A DNA stretch of 34,927 bases. Origin: Bacteroidota bacterium. Its GTDB lineage: Bacteria; Bacteroidota; Bacteroidia; NS11-12g; UBA955. Position 1 is the first letter of the stretch. Every line of letters begins with the position of its first letter. The DNA is taken from positions 1 to 34,927 of the forward strand of contig CANMBF010000027.1 in the NCBI GenBank assembly GCA_947496065.1, read 5' to 3'. The notes below the pieces were generated by a model, which was not told where the DNA came from, searched no databases, and was given only the letters and a program-made list of their open reading frames with translations. Shown piece after piece: positions 9,576-18,142 of the stretch. Position numbers and translations under genes: made by a program.

Positions 9576-9998
9576 ATGAAAAAAAGTTTAACCACCTTTG
9601 TATTGATTCTTTTTTGTGCGGTTGCTTATGCCGGAACCAACGATAGTTTAAGGCCAATACAAGTAGGCGACTCGGTCGTTATAGGCAATTGCAGTGCCCC
9701 AGGATATAAATATTTACAGTATTATAGAAAAACGCGATTCCCTGAGCCAAATGCCACTTACAACAAGCAAACTGGTGAAGATTTTTACGACTATTTTTTT
9801 AGCAATGGCGATTTTGATGTGAAACAATTAACCTGCGAATACGCGCTTAAAAAATACCGTGTAGCATGCTTAAAAGTATTTGCCGATAAAAAAACAGGAG
9901 CCGAAAGGCCCGTGATGTTTTTAGAAATTGATTCCAATACCGTGGCTTGGGTAGAGCTCGAAGGCGCGGTGGCTGCCATGGAGGTTTATATCGAGTAA
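9576..9998 (+). CDS. Small exported protein of unknown function
   Basis: The ATG at 9576 gives 140 aa starting with a clear signal peptide (MKKSLTTFVLILFCAVAYAG, cleavage likely after AYA). A longer reading from TTG at 9546 would put ten residues before the signal peptide and is rejected. The mature protein contains GDSVVIGNCSAPGYKYLQYY, an aromatic stretch EDFYDYFFSNGDFD, a basic patch (CEYALKKYRVACLKVFADKKTG) and two cysteines in that patch. No family was recognised. The product is probably periplasmic or outer-membrane associated. It is a single gene between the divergent DUF3276 gene and the MBL hydrolase. Confidence 0.75.
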   Translation: MKKSLTTFVLILFCAVAYAGTNDSLRPIQVGDSVVIGNCSAPGYKYLQYYRKTRFPEPNATYNKQTGEDFYDYFFSNGDFDVKQLTCEYALKKYRVACLKVFADKKTGAERPVMFLEIDSNTVAWVELEGAVAAMEVYIE

Positions 9999-10030
9999 TT
10001 GCGTTAACATCTTTTTTAACTTAAAATTTG

Positions 10031-10062
10031 TTTGGCTTCGTCATTAATAAATGACAATTTTG
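10031..10062 (+). promoter_or_regulatory. Possible -33/-7 promoter for the MBL hydrolase gene
   Basis: TTTG at 10031-10034 is followed after 20 bases by CAATTTTG at 10055-10062, one mismatch from TAnnTTTG. The spacing fits Bacteroidota promoters. The ATG at 10067 begins 4 bases after the box, so a leaderless or nearly leaderless transcript is implied. Weak evidence. Confidence 0.3.
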
Positions 10063-10066
10063 CGCC

Positions 10067-10705
10067 ATGCTTTCAGTACAATCTTTTACTTTCAATCCAT
10101 TCCAAGAGAATACCTATGTGCTTTACAATGAATTTAAGGAATGTATTATTATCGATCCTGGTATGTGCAATGCAAGCGAGGAAGCCGTGTTGGCGGAATA
10201 TCTTTTGGCTAATCAGTTAACTCCGAAATTATTACTCAATACCCATTGTCACATCGATCATATTTTGGGGAATTATTTTTGTTTTCAAAAATATAATTTA
10301 GTGACCCAATGCCATCTAGCCGAAATGCAGGTATTAGATATGGCGCAAGCCACTGCCAATGTATACGAAATGCGCTATACCGATGCGCCAATGCCAAATC
10401 AGTATATTTCAGATAACGCGATTATCAAATTTGGAAACGATACCTTACAAGCTATTTTTACTCCCGGACATTCGCCTGGAAGCTTAAGTTTTTACAGTGC
10501 CGAGAATAATTTTGTTATTTCCGGTGATGTATTGTTTTATCAAAGTATTGGTCGATCCGATTTACCAGGGGGCAATTTTGCAACCCTCATCGAAAGTATA
10601 AAAACGCGTTTATACGCCTTGCCCGAAGAAACCAAGGTATACAGTGGTCATGGTCCTGCTACCATTATCGGCCATGAAAAAGTATTCAATCCTTATGTAG
10701 GTTGA
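10067..10705 (+). CDS. MBL-fold metallo-hydrolase (glyoxalase II / YcbL-like)
   Basis: This 212-aa metallo-beta-lactamase-fold hydrolase has the complete metal site: THCHIDH (His60, His62, Asp64, His65), His135 in FTPGHSPGSL, Asp154 in ISGDVLF, and His195 in SGHGP. The segment IGRSDLPGGN at about 161-170 and the ending GHEKVFNPY are typical of the YcbL/glyoxalase-II-like hydroxyacylglutathione-hydrolase subgroup. These enzymes bind two metal ions and hydrolyse thioesters or related substrates. The true substrate here is unknown, because Bacteroidota often lack glutathione. The protein is cytoplasmic, with no signal peptide. It is a single gene, convergent with the pgk-67aa unit, with 13 bases between the stop codons. 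Confidence 0.92.
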   Translation: MLSVQSFTFNPFQENTYVLYNEFKECIIIDPGMCNASEEAVLAEYLLANQLTPKLLLNTHCHIDHILGNYFCFQKYNLVTQCHLAEMQVLDMAQATANVYEMRYTDAPMPNQYISDNAIIKFGNDTLQAIFTPGHSPGSLSFYSAENNFVISGDVLFYQSIGRSDLPGGNFATLIESIKTRLYALPEETKVYSGHGPATIIGHEKVFNPYVG

Positions 10706-10718
10706 AAATGAGGGGATG

Positions 10719-10922
10719 TTACATAAGACCTAAAAATCCAACGACCATTGTAAATCCAAAAAGCAGCAGACAAATAATGCTAATCATGATAAGTATATAC
10801 CACTTACCTTGATTTTTTTCCTTGTAGTCTTTCTTGTTCTTTCGGTAATCAAAATAGTAGGCTATTAGAATAGCGAGTGTGAAAAAGAAGAGAACTGCCG
10901 GAAAAAAATAGATACTTAACAT
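10719..10922 (-). CDS. Small membrane protein with two transmembrane helices
   Basis: The product has 67 residues. Residues about 3-24 (IYFFPAVLFFFTLAILIAYYF) and 43-66 (ILIMISIICLLLFGFTMVVG) are two hydrophobic helices. They are joined by a highly charged loop (DYRKNKKDYKEKNQGKW) that would face the cytoplasm by the positive-inside rule. The gene starts 10 bases after the stop of pgk on the same strand and so is probably read from the pgk promoter. No family was recognised. The codon pattern and clean hydrophobic/charged architecture support a real gene, though it could be strain-specific. Confidence 0.65.
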   Translation of the reverse strand: MLSIYFFPAVLFFFTLAILIAYYFDYRKNKKDYKEKNQGKWYILIMISIICLLLFGFTMVVGFLGLM

Positions 10923-10932
10923 CGGTTATAAA

Positions 10933-12123
10933 TTATCCTGTAATTGCTTTTACACCTGGTAATTCTTTGCCTTCGAAATATTCTAACAAAGCACCACCAC
11001 CTGTTGATACATAACTTACTTTATCGGCCAATTCAAATTTATGAATGGCTGCAGCACTGTCGCCGCCGCCAATTAAACTGAACCCGCCATTGCTAGTAAC
11101 TGCAGCTACCGCATTGGCTACTGCTTTGGTGCCAGCTTCGAAACTGCTCATTTCAAAAACCCCCATTGGGCCATTCCACAAAACCGATTTAGAGTTTTTT
11201 ATCACTTCGCAAAATACATCGGTTGCTTTAGGTCCGATATCCAAACCCATATAACCATTCGTAATATTCATATTATTTTCAATAGCTGTGTTGGCATCGT
11301 TTGCAAACTTATCGGCAACCACGCTGTCTTCTGGTAACAACAATTGAATACCTTTTGCTTTTGCTTTTTCAATTAATTCAAGCGCAAGGGGCATTCTGTC
11401 GTCTTCGCAAAGTGAATTTCCAATGTTGCCACCCATTGCTTTTGCAAATGTATAAGCCATACCACCGCCAATGATGATATTGTCCGCAAGGTTCATTAAG
11501 TTTTCTATAATGAGTAATTTATCGGAAACTTTAGCGCCACCAACTATTGCAGTGAATGGGCGCGACGGATTATTTAAAACTTTTTGTGCATTCGCTATTT
11601 CGTTGGCCATTACAAATCCAAAACATTTTTTGCTGCCAAAGAATTCAGCAACAATGGCTGTGGAAGCGTGTGCTCTATGCGCTGTACCAAAGGCGTCGTT
11701 CACATAAAAGGTGCCCAACTTCGATAGTTTTTCTGCAAAAGCAGCATCGCCTTTTTCTTCTTCTTTATAGAATCTTAAATTCTCTAATAATAAAATTTCG
11801 CCCATTGGCAAATTTGCGGCTAGTTGTGTGGCTTCTTCACCAATGCAATCTGCTGCAAAATTTACTTTTGCGCCTGTTAATTCAGAAACACGATTCACAA
11901 TATGTTTCAATGAATATTTTTCAACCGGTCCTTCTTTCGGTCGGCCTAAATGACTCATTAATATACAAGCACCGCCATCGTTTAATATTTTTTTAATGGT
12001 TGGAATGGTTGCGGCTATGCGTGAATCATCGGTGATATTGAAATCGGCATCTAATGGAACATTGAAATCGACTCTGATAAGTGCCTTTTCATTATTAAAA
12101 TTGAAATCGTTTACTGTAATCAT
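10933..12123 (-). CDS. pgk: Phosphoglycerate kinase
   Basis: The product is 396 aa when started at the ATG at 12123 (MITVNDFNFNNEKALIRVDFN), the normal family length. An in-frame ATG at 12195 would add 24 residues that lack family character, and a -7 promoter box lies inside that extension, so it is rejected. Family motifs are RVDFNVPLD (17-25), SHLGRPK (57-63), GPMGVFE (about 318-324) and the nucleotide loop GGGDSAAA (352-359). The enzyme transfers phosphate from 1,3-bisphosphoglycerate to ADP in cytoplasmic glycolysis. It is divergent from the polyprenyl synthase gene and followed by a 67-aa membrane protein gene. Confidence 0.98.
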   Translation of the reverse strand: MITVNDFNFNNEKALIRVDFNVPLDADFNITDDSRIAATIPTIKKILNDGGACILMSHLGRPKEGPVEKYSLKHIVNRVSELTGAKVNFAADCIGEEATQLAANLPMGEILLLENLRFYKEEEKGDAAFAEKLSKLGTFYVNDAFGTAHRAHASTAIVAEFFGSKKCFGFVMANEIANAQKVLNNPSRPFTAIVGGAKVSDKLLIIENLMNLADNIIIGGGMAYTFAKAMGGNIGNSLCEDDRMPLALELIEKAKAKGIQLLLPEDSVVADKFANDANTAIENNMNITNGYMGLDIGPKATDVFCEVIKNSKSVLWNGPMGVFEMSSFEAGTKAVANAVAAVTSNGGFSLIGGGDSAAAIHKFELADKVSYVSTGGGALLEYFEGKELPGVKAITG

Positions 12124-12155
12124 TTTTGAATTTATTTTGGGCTGCGAATTTAAGT

Positions 12156-12163
12156 CAAATTTA
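12156..12163 (-). promoter_or_regulatory. Bacteroidota -7 box for pgk
   Basis: On the minus strand the bases read TAAATTTG, an exact TAnnTTTG. A TTTC lies 20 bases upstream, close to the -33 TTTG. The box is about 32 bases before the ATG at 12123, giving a leader of about 25 bases, and supports that start over the ATG at 12195. Confidence 0.5.
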
Positions 12164-12195
12164 TTTAATGTATTTTCGCCCTTGAAATTTTTCAT

Positions 12196-13170
12196 TTGAG
12201 TCTTTCAATCGACCATATTAAAAAACCCATAGACCAAGAACTCAAACAGTTTGAATCTACCTTCAGTCAGAGCATGAAAACCCATGTGCCTTTGCTGAAT
12301 ACCATCATGCATTATATCGTTAAACGCAAAGGTAAAATGGTTCGGCCAATGTTTGTGCTATTTTGTTCGAAACTACATGGCGAAATTAATGAAAGAACAT
12401 ACAGAGGTGCGAGTTTAATTGAGTTGCTGCACACGGCCACTTTGGTGCACGATGATGTGGTGGATGGCAGCGATAAACGCAGAGGTTTTTTTAGTTTAAA
12501 TGCACTTTGGAAAAATAAAATTGCAGTTTTAGTAGGGGATTATTTATTGGCCAAAGGCTTGTTGCTTTCCATCGATAACGATGATTTCGACATGCTTAAA
12601 ATTGTGAGTGAAAGTGTGCGAAAAATGAGCGAAGGTGAATTGTTGCAATTAGAAAAAGCAAGACGATTAGACATTACTGAGGAAGTTTATTACGACATTA
12701 TCACCAAAAAAACAGCTTCTTTAATTGCGAGCTGCTGTGCCATTGGAGCCGCTGCTGTGAATGCACCTAAGGAAACCATCGAGCGCATGCGCTTGTTTGG
12801 AGAATATACGGGTATTGCTTTTCAAATTAAGGATGATTTGTTCGACTATGGTGATAAAAATGTAGGTAAACCAACAGGTTTAGATATCAAAGAAAAGAAA
12901 ATGACCTTGCCTTTGATTTATGCATTGAACAATGCGAGCAAAGACGAGCGCAAACACATTATTTATTTAATTAAAAATAAAAGCGAAAAGAAAGTAGCTG
13001 TGCAAGAAATTATCAAATTTGTACTTGATAAAGGTGGTTTTGCTTATGCCCAAACGCGCATGGAATATTACAAGCAAATGTCCATGGATATATTAGCTGA
13101 AATGCCAATGAATACAGCCAATGAAAGTCTTAAAACGCTTCTTGAATTTGTCATTAGCCGAGATAAATAA
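12196..13170 (+). CDS. Polyprenyl (trans-isoprenyl) diphosphate synthase
   Basis: The product has 324 aa. The first aspartate-rich motif is DDVVD at residues 86-90 (LVHDDVVDGSDKRRG) and the second DDLFD at 212-216 (IKDDLFDYGD). KGKMVRPMFV near 45-54 is the conserved isopentenyl-diphosphate-binding region, and KKTASLIASCC at about 170-180 is also typical. The family makes long-chain isoprenoid diphosphates; in Bacteroidota the product usually supplies the menaquinone side chain, which would feed the quinol pool used by the act complex (inference). The start appears to be TTG at 12196. The next in-frame ATG (residue 27) would delete conserved N-terminal helix, and a stop at 12166-12168 limits upstream options. 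The gene is divergent from pgk. Confidence 0.93.
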   Translation: MSLSIDHIKKPIDQELKQFESTFSQSMKTHVPLLNTIMHYIVKRKGKMVRPMFVLFCSKLHGEINERTYRGASLIELLHTATLVHDDVVDGSDKRRGFFSLNALWKNKIAVLVGDYLLAKGLLLSIDNDDFDMLKIVSESVRKMSEGELLQLEKARRLDITEEVYYDIITKKTASLIASCCAIGAAAVNAPKETIERMRLFGEYTGIAFQIKDDLFDYGDKNVGKPTGLDIKEKKMTLPLIYALNNASKDERKHIIYLIKNKSEKKVAVQEIIKFVLDKGGFAYAQTRMEYYKQMSMDILAEMPMNTANESLKTLLEFVISRDK

Positions 13171-13252
13171 GTGTAAGATTAGTCCTTGCTAATTTTGTAA
13201 ATTTCCTTCAAATCACGTGAGACAAACTTTATAGGATAAACTTGATTAATTA

Positions 13253-13267
13253 ATTTGACTGTCAAAT
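13253..13267. promoter_or_regulatory. Perfect 15-bp dyad, candidate operator
   Basis: ATTTGAC-T-GTCAAAT is a perfect inverted repeat with a one-base centre. It lies in the 187-base gap before the 1240-aa T9SS gene, about 91 bases upstream of its start. The symmetry suits a dimeric regulator. No regulator is assigned. Confidence 0.35.
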
Positions 13268-13357
13268 GATGGAATTTTTAAAAGAATGCAACGTTATGCT
13301 ATCAAATGCAGTCTAATACTATATAAATAATTTATATTATCTTCGTAAATCAATTGA

Positions 13358-16300
13358 TTGAGAACTAAAACCATTGTCATATTGCTGTTGCTTTCCGCGG
13401 TTTGCTTTAATAGCAGCATGGCACAGGTGCGTTTTACCGAAAACAAAGGACAATGGCCAAGTCACATTAAATTTAAGTCGGACCTGAGTGGTGCCAAATT
13501 ATTTTTTACCGAAGGGTCCATGACCTATCTCTTTTATGATGGTGAACAAATTGAACATGCCCAACATTTACAAGATTTTAAAACACCATTAAACCTACAT
13601 GGTATCAGAATCGATTTTGTAGGTTATAATGCGAATGCGGTATACGCTGGGCAGAACGCCTATGCAGATTACGCCAATTATTTTATTGGGAACAATCCTT
13701 CTATTTGGCAAGGGCATGTGCAACACTTTCGCAAAGTATTCGTGAGCGAAATTTATCCCAACATCGATTTTGAAATCTTCGAAAACAATGGCAGCATCAA
13801 ATACAATTTTATTGTGCGACCTGGCGGTAACCCTTCTCAAATAAAATTAAAATACACAGGTGCAGATAGTCTCTTTATTAAAAATGGCAACTTAGAAATT
13901 GTTAATTCAATTAACAAAGTCACAGAATTAAAACCCTTGGTTTATCAGGGTACAGAAGAAAATAATACCACCGTTAATTCAAGTTACTTATTGCAAGATA
14001 ATACCTTGTCGTTTAATTTAAGTTCGAAATTCAATGCCAAAAAAAATCTAATCATCGATCCTGCACTCGTCTTTTCAACCTTTAGTGGTTCGTTTGCAGA
14101 TAATTTTGGATATACTGCAACCTACGATGATTTTGGCCATGCATACAGTGGTGGTACAGTTTTCAATATTGGATTTCCAACAACTACTGGGGCATTTCAA
14201 ATGAAGTTTGCTGGAGGCGAAGTGGAGGATAAAGATATTGGTTATACTGACCGCGACTGTGGTATTCTAAAATATGCCAAGGATGGTAAGAGTTTATTAT
14301 ACGCCACTTATTTAGGAGGAAGTTTAAGCAACGATCAGCCCCACAGTATGATTGTGAATAGCAAAGCTAGTCTGGTAGTGATGGGATCAACCAAATCGGC
14401 CGATTTTCCGATGAGTAAAAATACTTCTTATGATAATTCGCACAATGGCAATGCCGATATCTTTATTGCTATTCTATCTGAAGACGGTACCACTTTGTTG
14501 AATGCAACGTATGTTGGTGGTGTTGGTCAAGATGGCTTAAATGGCGACCGTCCATCAGGCATTACAACACCATTGCTTTATAATTATGCCGACGATTTTA
14601 GAGGCGAGGTGATACTCGATTCGTTCGATAATATTTATGTTGCTTCGAGCACCAATTCTGGCAATTTTCCAACCATCAATGCTTTTGATGGCAGCTACAA
14701 CGGCGGTCAAGAGGGCTGCGTTTTTAAATTAAAAGCCGATTGTAGTGACTTGTTGTTTAGTAGTTATATTGGAGGTTTTAAAGATGAAGCAGCCTATGGC
14801 CTTGACTTAGGAATTGAAAATGATTTATATGTCACGGGCGGTACAACTTCAAGTAGTTTTAATTATGGTGTTAGTGGTTCAAATGCTAATAATTTTGGCG
14901 GTAGAGCCGATGGTTTTTTAATAGGTATGAACAAAAATGATGGCTCCTTGTTTGCCACAACCATGCTGGGCACTTCGGCCTACGATCAATCGTATTTTGT
15001 AAAAACAGATAAATACGGTAAGCCATTTGTCTATGGACAATCAGAAGGGGCCTTCGGTGTTTCAGCTAATGTATATGCCAATGCAGGGTCCAAACAATTT
15101 ATCGCAAAATTTAATAGAACTTTAACAGCTGTGGAGCTTCAAACCATTTTTGGGGCCGCTGGTAAAAGCATGCCCGATATTTCGCCAACTGCTTTTTTAG
15201 TTGATGAATGCGAGCGCATTTTTATTTCTGGTTGGGGTGGATTTAGTTTAGGAGGCTTTTCAGGTGCGGGTACTTTAAAAATGCCAATTACTGCCAACGC
15301 CATTCAAAAAAATACTGACGGTCAAGATTTTTATTTGGCAGTTTTTAGTAAAAATTTAAGAGAGTTATTGTTTGCAACCTATTTTGGTGGTATTGGTACC
15401 ATTAACACTTCATCAGCAGAACATGTCGATGGCGGTACCAGCCGTTTCGATAAAAAAGGCATCATCTATCAATCGGTGTGTGGGGGCTGTCACCGTCAGA
15501 GTTTATTCCCAACCACACCGGGGGCATGGAGCAGAACCAATAATTCTGATAATTGTAACAACGCGTTATTCAAAATTGATTTTGAGAATTTGAACCGAAA
15601 ACCCGTTGCAAAAGATTCTTTGTATGCCATTACAGTGACAGATACCCTCGATTTTGATGTAGTGGTGTCCGATCCAGATTATGATGATTCGCTAATTGTT
15701 CGTTTAACAGGAACACCTTTTAGCGATCCTAAATTTCCTAAGCCTTTACCAACAATTCAATCCTTTAAAAAGGATCCCAATTCAAATACTTTAACCGCTA
15801 AAATACATTGGGAGGCTGGTTGTCAGCATGCAAGCTTAGATACCGTAAAATTATATGTCAATGTATACGACCAAGGTTGTCCGACCCAAGATAGTAGCAA
15901 GGCCCTTATAAAAATTGTGGTGAAAGATATTCCACTAACTTTAACGCCAGAATCTTTCTGTTTGAATTTTAAAGAGGATGGGAGTTTGAAATTGACTTGG
16001 AAAGCATTTACTAAAAATAAATATTTCAAACATGTTATTCTTTACAGAAGAAATCCGAATGGTACCGATAAAGCTTTGGATACCATTAAAAATAGCGATG
16101 CAGGTATCTTTTTAGATAAAGTTGCGCTCGATCCCAAAGGCAATAATTACACCTATTACATGGTTGGTGTTAACATTTGTAATAAGCGTTACGATCAAGG
16201 CGTCACCATTAGTACCTTAAAAGAATTCAATATACCCATCGATTCAACCTACTTAAATTATGCCACTGTGATAGACAATAGTAAAGTTAAAATTAGTTGG

Positions 16301-17080
16301 TTCACTAGCAAGGAAGAAGATTTTGGAAGTTACGATGTTTTTAAAACCGAGAACAGAAATGATATGGCCTTAGGGTATAGAAAAATACATACCACTTCGA
16401 CACTAAATGATACAAACTTTGTAGATGAAGATGTCACTGTAAGTAATAAAAGTTATTGCTATAAAATTGGTGTGAATGATAAATGCGGTCATATAAGCAA
16501 GCCAAGTAACGAAGCCTGTAACATTGTTTTAAAGGGCGAGGTTGGCCATTTGTATTTCGATTTGAATTGGAACCCTTACCGTTATTGGTTAGGAGGGGTT
16601 AATAGTTATGAGCTGGTGAGAAAAGTTGATACCGGCACTTTACGTTTTTTAACCAATACTGGTCTTAATAGAAATCACAGAGATCCGAACTTGGATTTGT
16701 GGTGGGGTGCATATTTTTATCAAGTAAGAGCTTTCGAAGGGACCAACGCCAATAGCGAAGGCTACAATGCCATTAGCGAATCGAATACCATACGTTTGAT
16801 ACAACCGCCTATGGTATTTGTGCCGAATGCTTTTTCTCCCAACGACGATGCATATAATGATGTGTGGGGTGTTTCGCATGCCTTTGTGAAGGTTTATGAT
16901 TTGAAAGTTTTCAACAGATGGGGGCAAAAAGTATGGGAAAATGATTACAAAGGCACCCAATGGGATGGCAAGGTCAACGAAGCAATTGCAGGCAATGATG
17001 TTTACGTTTGGATAATTACCTACAAAGGCTGGGACAATAAGTTCTACACTCAAAAAGGCACTGTAACGGTTATGCAATAA
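13358..17080 (+). CDS. Large SBBP-repeat secreted protein with T9SS type B sorting domain
   Basis: The protein has 1240 aa. The start is TTG at 13358, since no in-frame ATG precedes the signal peptide (MRTKTIVILLLLSAVCFNSSMAQ). The mature start VRFTENKGQWPSHIKFKSD matches the N-terminal module common in Bacteroidota proteins with SBBP beta-propeller repeats (DUF7948-like, from memory). SBBP-type repeats are seen as LLYATYLGGS (about 316), LLNATYVGGVGQDG (about 382), LLFSSYIGGFKDEAAYGLD (about 466) and LLFATYFGGIGT (about 669). Residues about 870-1130 look like fibronectin-III-type modules (LKLTWKAF, VKISWFTSKEEDFGSYDVF). Residues 1153-1240 are a type B sorting domain (FVPNAFSPNDDAYND, VFNRWGQKVWE). 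It is probably a surface-exposed, non-enzymatic protein. The 300-aa type A gene follows after 39 bases. Confidence 0.88.
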   Translation: MRTKTIVILLLLSAVCFNSSMAQVRFTENKGQWPSHIKFKSDLSGAKLFFTEGSMTYLFYDGEQIEHAQHLQDFKTPLNLHGIRIDFVGYNANAVYAGQNAYADYANYFIGNNPSIWQGHVQHFRKVFVSEIYPNIDFEIFENNGSIKYNFIVRPGGNPSQIKLKYTGADSLFIKNGNLEIVNSINKVTELKPLVYQGTEENNTTVNSSYLLQDNTLSFNLSSKFNAKKNLIIDPALVFSTFSGSFADNFGYTATYDDFGHAYSGGTVFNIGFPTTTGAFQMKFAGGEVEDKDIGYTDRDCGILKYAKDGKSLLYATYLGGSLSNDQPHSMIVNSKASLVVMGSTKSADFPMSKNTSYDNSHNGNADIFIAILSEDGTTLLNATYVGGVGQDGLNGDRPSGITTPLLYNYADDFRGEVILDSFDNIYVASSTNSGNFPTINAFDGSYNGGQEGCVFKLKADCSDLLFSSYIGGFKDEAAYGLDLGIENDLYVTGGTTSSSFNYGVSGSNANNFGGRADGFLIGMNKNDGSLFATTMLGTSAYDQSYFVKTDKYGKPFVYGQSEGAFGVSANVYANAGSKQFIAKFNRTLTAVELQTIFGAAGKSMPDISPTAFLVDECERIFISGWGGFSLGGFSGAGTLKMPITANAIQKNTDGQDFYLAVFSKNLRELLFATYFGGIGTINTSSAEHVDGGTSRFDKKGIIYQSVCGGCHRQSLFPTTPGAWSRTNNSDNCNNALFKIDFENLNRKPVAKDSLYAITVTDTLDFDVVVSDPDYDDSLIVRLTGTPFSDPKFPKPLPTIQSFKKDPNSNTLTAKIHWEAGCQHASLDTVKLYVNVYDQGCPTQDSSKALIKIVVKDIPLTLTPESFCLNFKEDGSLKLTWKAFTKNKYFKHVILYRRNPNGTDKALDTIKNSDAGIFLDKVALDPKGNNYTYYMVGVNICNKRYDQGVTISTLKEFNIPIDSTYLNYATVIDNSKVKISWFTSKEEDFGSYDVFKTENRNDMALGYRKIHTTSTLNDTNFVDEDVTVSNKSYCYKIGVNDKCGHISKPSNEACNIVLKGEVGHLYFDLNWNPYRYWLGGVNSYELVRKVDTGTLRFLTNTGLNRNHRDPNLDLWWGAYFYQVRAFEGTNANSEGYNAISESNTIRLIQPPMVFVPNAFSPNDDAYNDVWGVSHAFVKVYDLKVFNRWGQKVWENDYKGTQWDGKVNEAIAGNDVYVWIITYKGWDNKFYTQKGTVTVMQ

Positions 17081-17087
17081 TTTTCAG

Positions 17088-17115
17088 TATAATTGTAGTT
17101 CAATTTACAATTATA
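17088..17115. repeat. 10-bp perfect inverted repeat just before a start codon
   Basis: TATAATTGTA (17088-17097) and its exact complement TACAATTATA (17106-17115) flank an 8-base spacer. The repeat ends 4 bases before the ATG at 17120. In RNA it would form an AT-rich hairpin abutting the start codon; in DNA it could be an operator. Confidence 0.5.
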
Positions 17116-17119
17116 TAAC

Positions 17120-18022
17120 ATGAAAAAAAGTTTACTTATTTTATTAGCACTCGTTCAAATGTCACTCTATGGACAATTGGAATACACCTTTGTTAAATCA
17201 ACGGGCACCTATACCGAACTGGTAAGTCCTACTGTTCTTCCGGGCGCTTGGACTCAGACTTTCAAAACTAAATTACCTTTTTCATTTACTTATTTCAGTA
17301 AGCCTTTTGATAGCTTGAAAGTGATTCCCAATACGATTTCATTTACTGCCGCCAAGGATGATATTATTTCGATGGGTCAAGAGTATTATTATGATATCAA
17401 TAATAAGAAACCAACGGCCTCTGAAGTTTCTTATGCAATTATTGGCAGCAGCCCCAATAGAATTGTAAAGGTGCAATTTAAAAATTTGGAAGTTGTTCCA
17501 ATCGATCCGGCCGAAAGTTATAGTGTCAATGGACAAATTTGGTTGTATGAAACGAGCAATAAAATTGAATTCCATTTCGGTGCTTCAACTATTACAGATC
17601 TTAATTTCACGGAGTATTATTTTGGTTTTAGAGATTCTGATGGTTCACCTTATTTAGCCATCACAGGGTCAGCTACAACGCCAGCGATTACAAAGGTGGT
17701 GAATGTAGCAACTTTTAAAGGTATTTCTTCGCAGCCAAGCAATGGCAACATTTATACATTTGCACCATATGTTGCACCAAGTAGTTTGAACGGACTTATA
17801 AAACCGTATCAATTTGCTAACACCAAAGAAGGATTTAAAATTTTATCAGACGAGAAATTTGAATTTCAGATTAACAATTTGATAGGTGAAAACATACACA
17901 CTCAAAGTATTGACGGAAATGAAATTTATTCATTTAATACATCCCATTTATCTAAGGGAATGTATCTAGTAGCAATAATCTCAAATAATCAAACATTTTT
18001 TGAAAAAATAATTGTACAATAA
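17120..18022 (+). CDS. Secreted protein with T9SS type A-like tail, function unknown
   Basis: The protein has 300 aa. The signal peptide is MKKSLLILLALVQMSLYGQ. The body (residues about 20-225) is beta-rich, with segments such as LPFSFTYFSKPFDSLKV, QIWLYETSNKIEFHFG and YYFGFRDSDGSPYLAI that recall jelly-roll-like secreted domains of Bacteroidota. No named family was recognised. The final about 70 residues (GFKILSDEKFEFQINNL, then HLSKGMYLVAI and FEKIIVQ) have the form of a type A sorting domain. The gene follows the 1240-aa T9SS gene by 39 bases, which contain a perfect inverted repeat. An AT-only hairpin overlaps its end. Confidence 0.8.
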   Translation: MKKSLLILLALVQMSLYGQLEYTFVKSTGTYTELVSPTVLPGAWTQTFKTKLPFSFTYFSKPFDSLKVIPNTISFTAAKDDIISMGQEYYYDINNKKPTASEVSYAIIGSSPNRIVKVQFKNLEVVPIDPAESYSVNGQIWLYETSNKIEFHFGASTITDLNFTEYYFGFRDSDGSPYLAITGSATTPAITKVVNVATFKGISSQPSNGNIYTFAPYVAPSSLNGLIKPYQFANTKEGFKILSDEKFEFQINNLIGENIHTQSIDGNEIYSFNTSHLSKGMYLVAIISNNQTFFEKIIVQ

Positions 18023-18031
18023 TTATTTTTT
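18003..18031 (+). terminator. AT-only hairpin at the gene end, possible terminator
   Basis: An 11-bp A/T stem (18003-18013 with 18021-18031) encloses a 7-base loop and runs into a T tract. It overlaps the stop codon. The lack of G/C pairs makes it a weak candidate. Confidence 0.25.
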
Positions 18032-18098
18032 TGTATCATCAAAGTCAAAATAAATACAATAATCATTTTCCTGAAATTAAGCAAATTATAAATTTATA

Positions 18099-18111
18099 TA
18101 GAATAGTTCTA
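18099..18111. promoter_or_regulatory. Distal GAA-N3-TTC dyad before the act operon
   Basis: TAGAA-TAG-TTCTA is a perfect 5+3+5 dyad. Weaker symmetry extends into the flanking AATTTA-type sequence. It lies about 49 bases upstream of the act -7 box, a position suited to an activator or upstream operator. Confidence 0.4.
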
Positions 18112-18142
18112 AATTAAATTTATGTGAATAAAAATTTTTAAC

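Noticed and set aside
11556-11996. 146-aa plus-strand frame opposite pgk
   Set aside because: Antisense shadow of a strongly conserved gene; Leu/Arg-rich composition without domain.
12124-12195. 24-residue N-terminal extension of phosphoglycerate kinase
   Set aside because: The family starts at the internal Met (MITVNDF), and the extension contains the -7 promoter box.
13178-13193. ATTAG...CTAAT hairpin after the polyprenyl synthase gene
   Set aside because: Only five A/T-rich pairs and a short T run; not strong enough to call a terminator.
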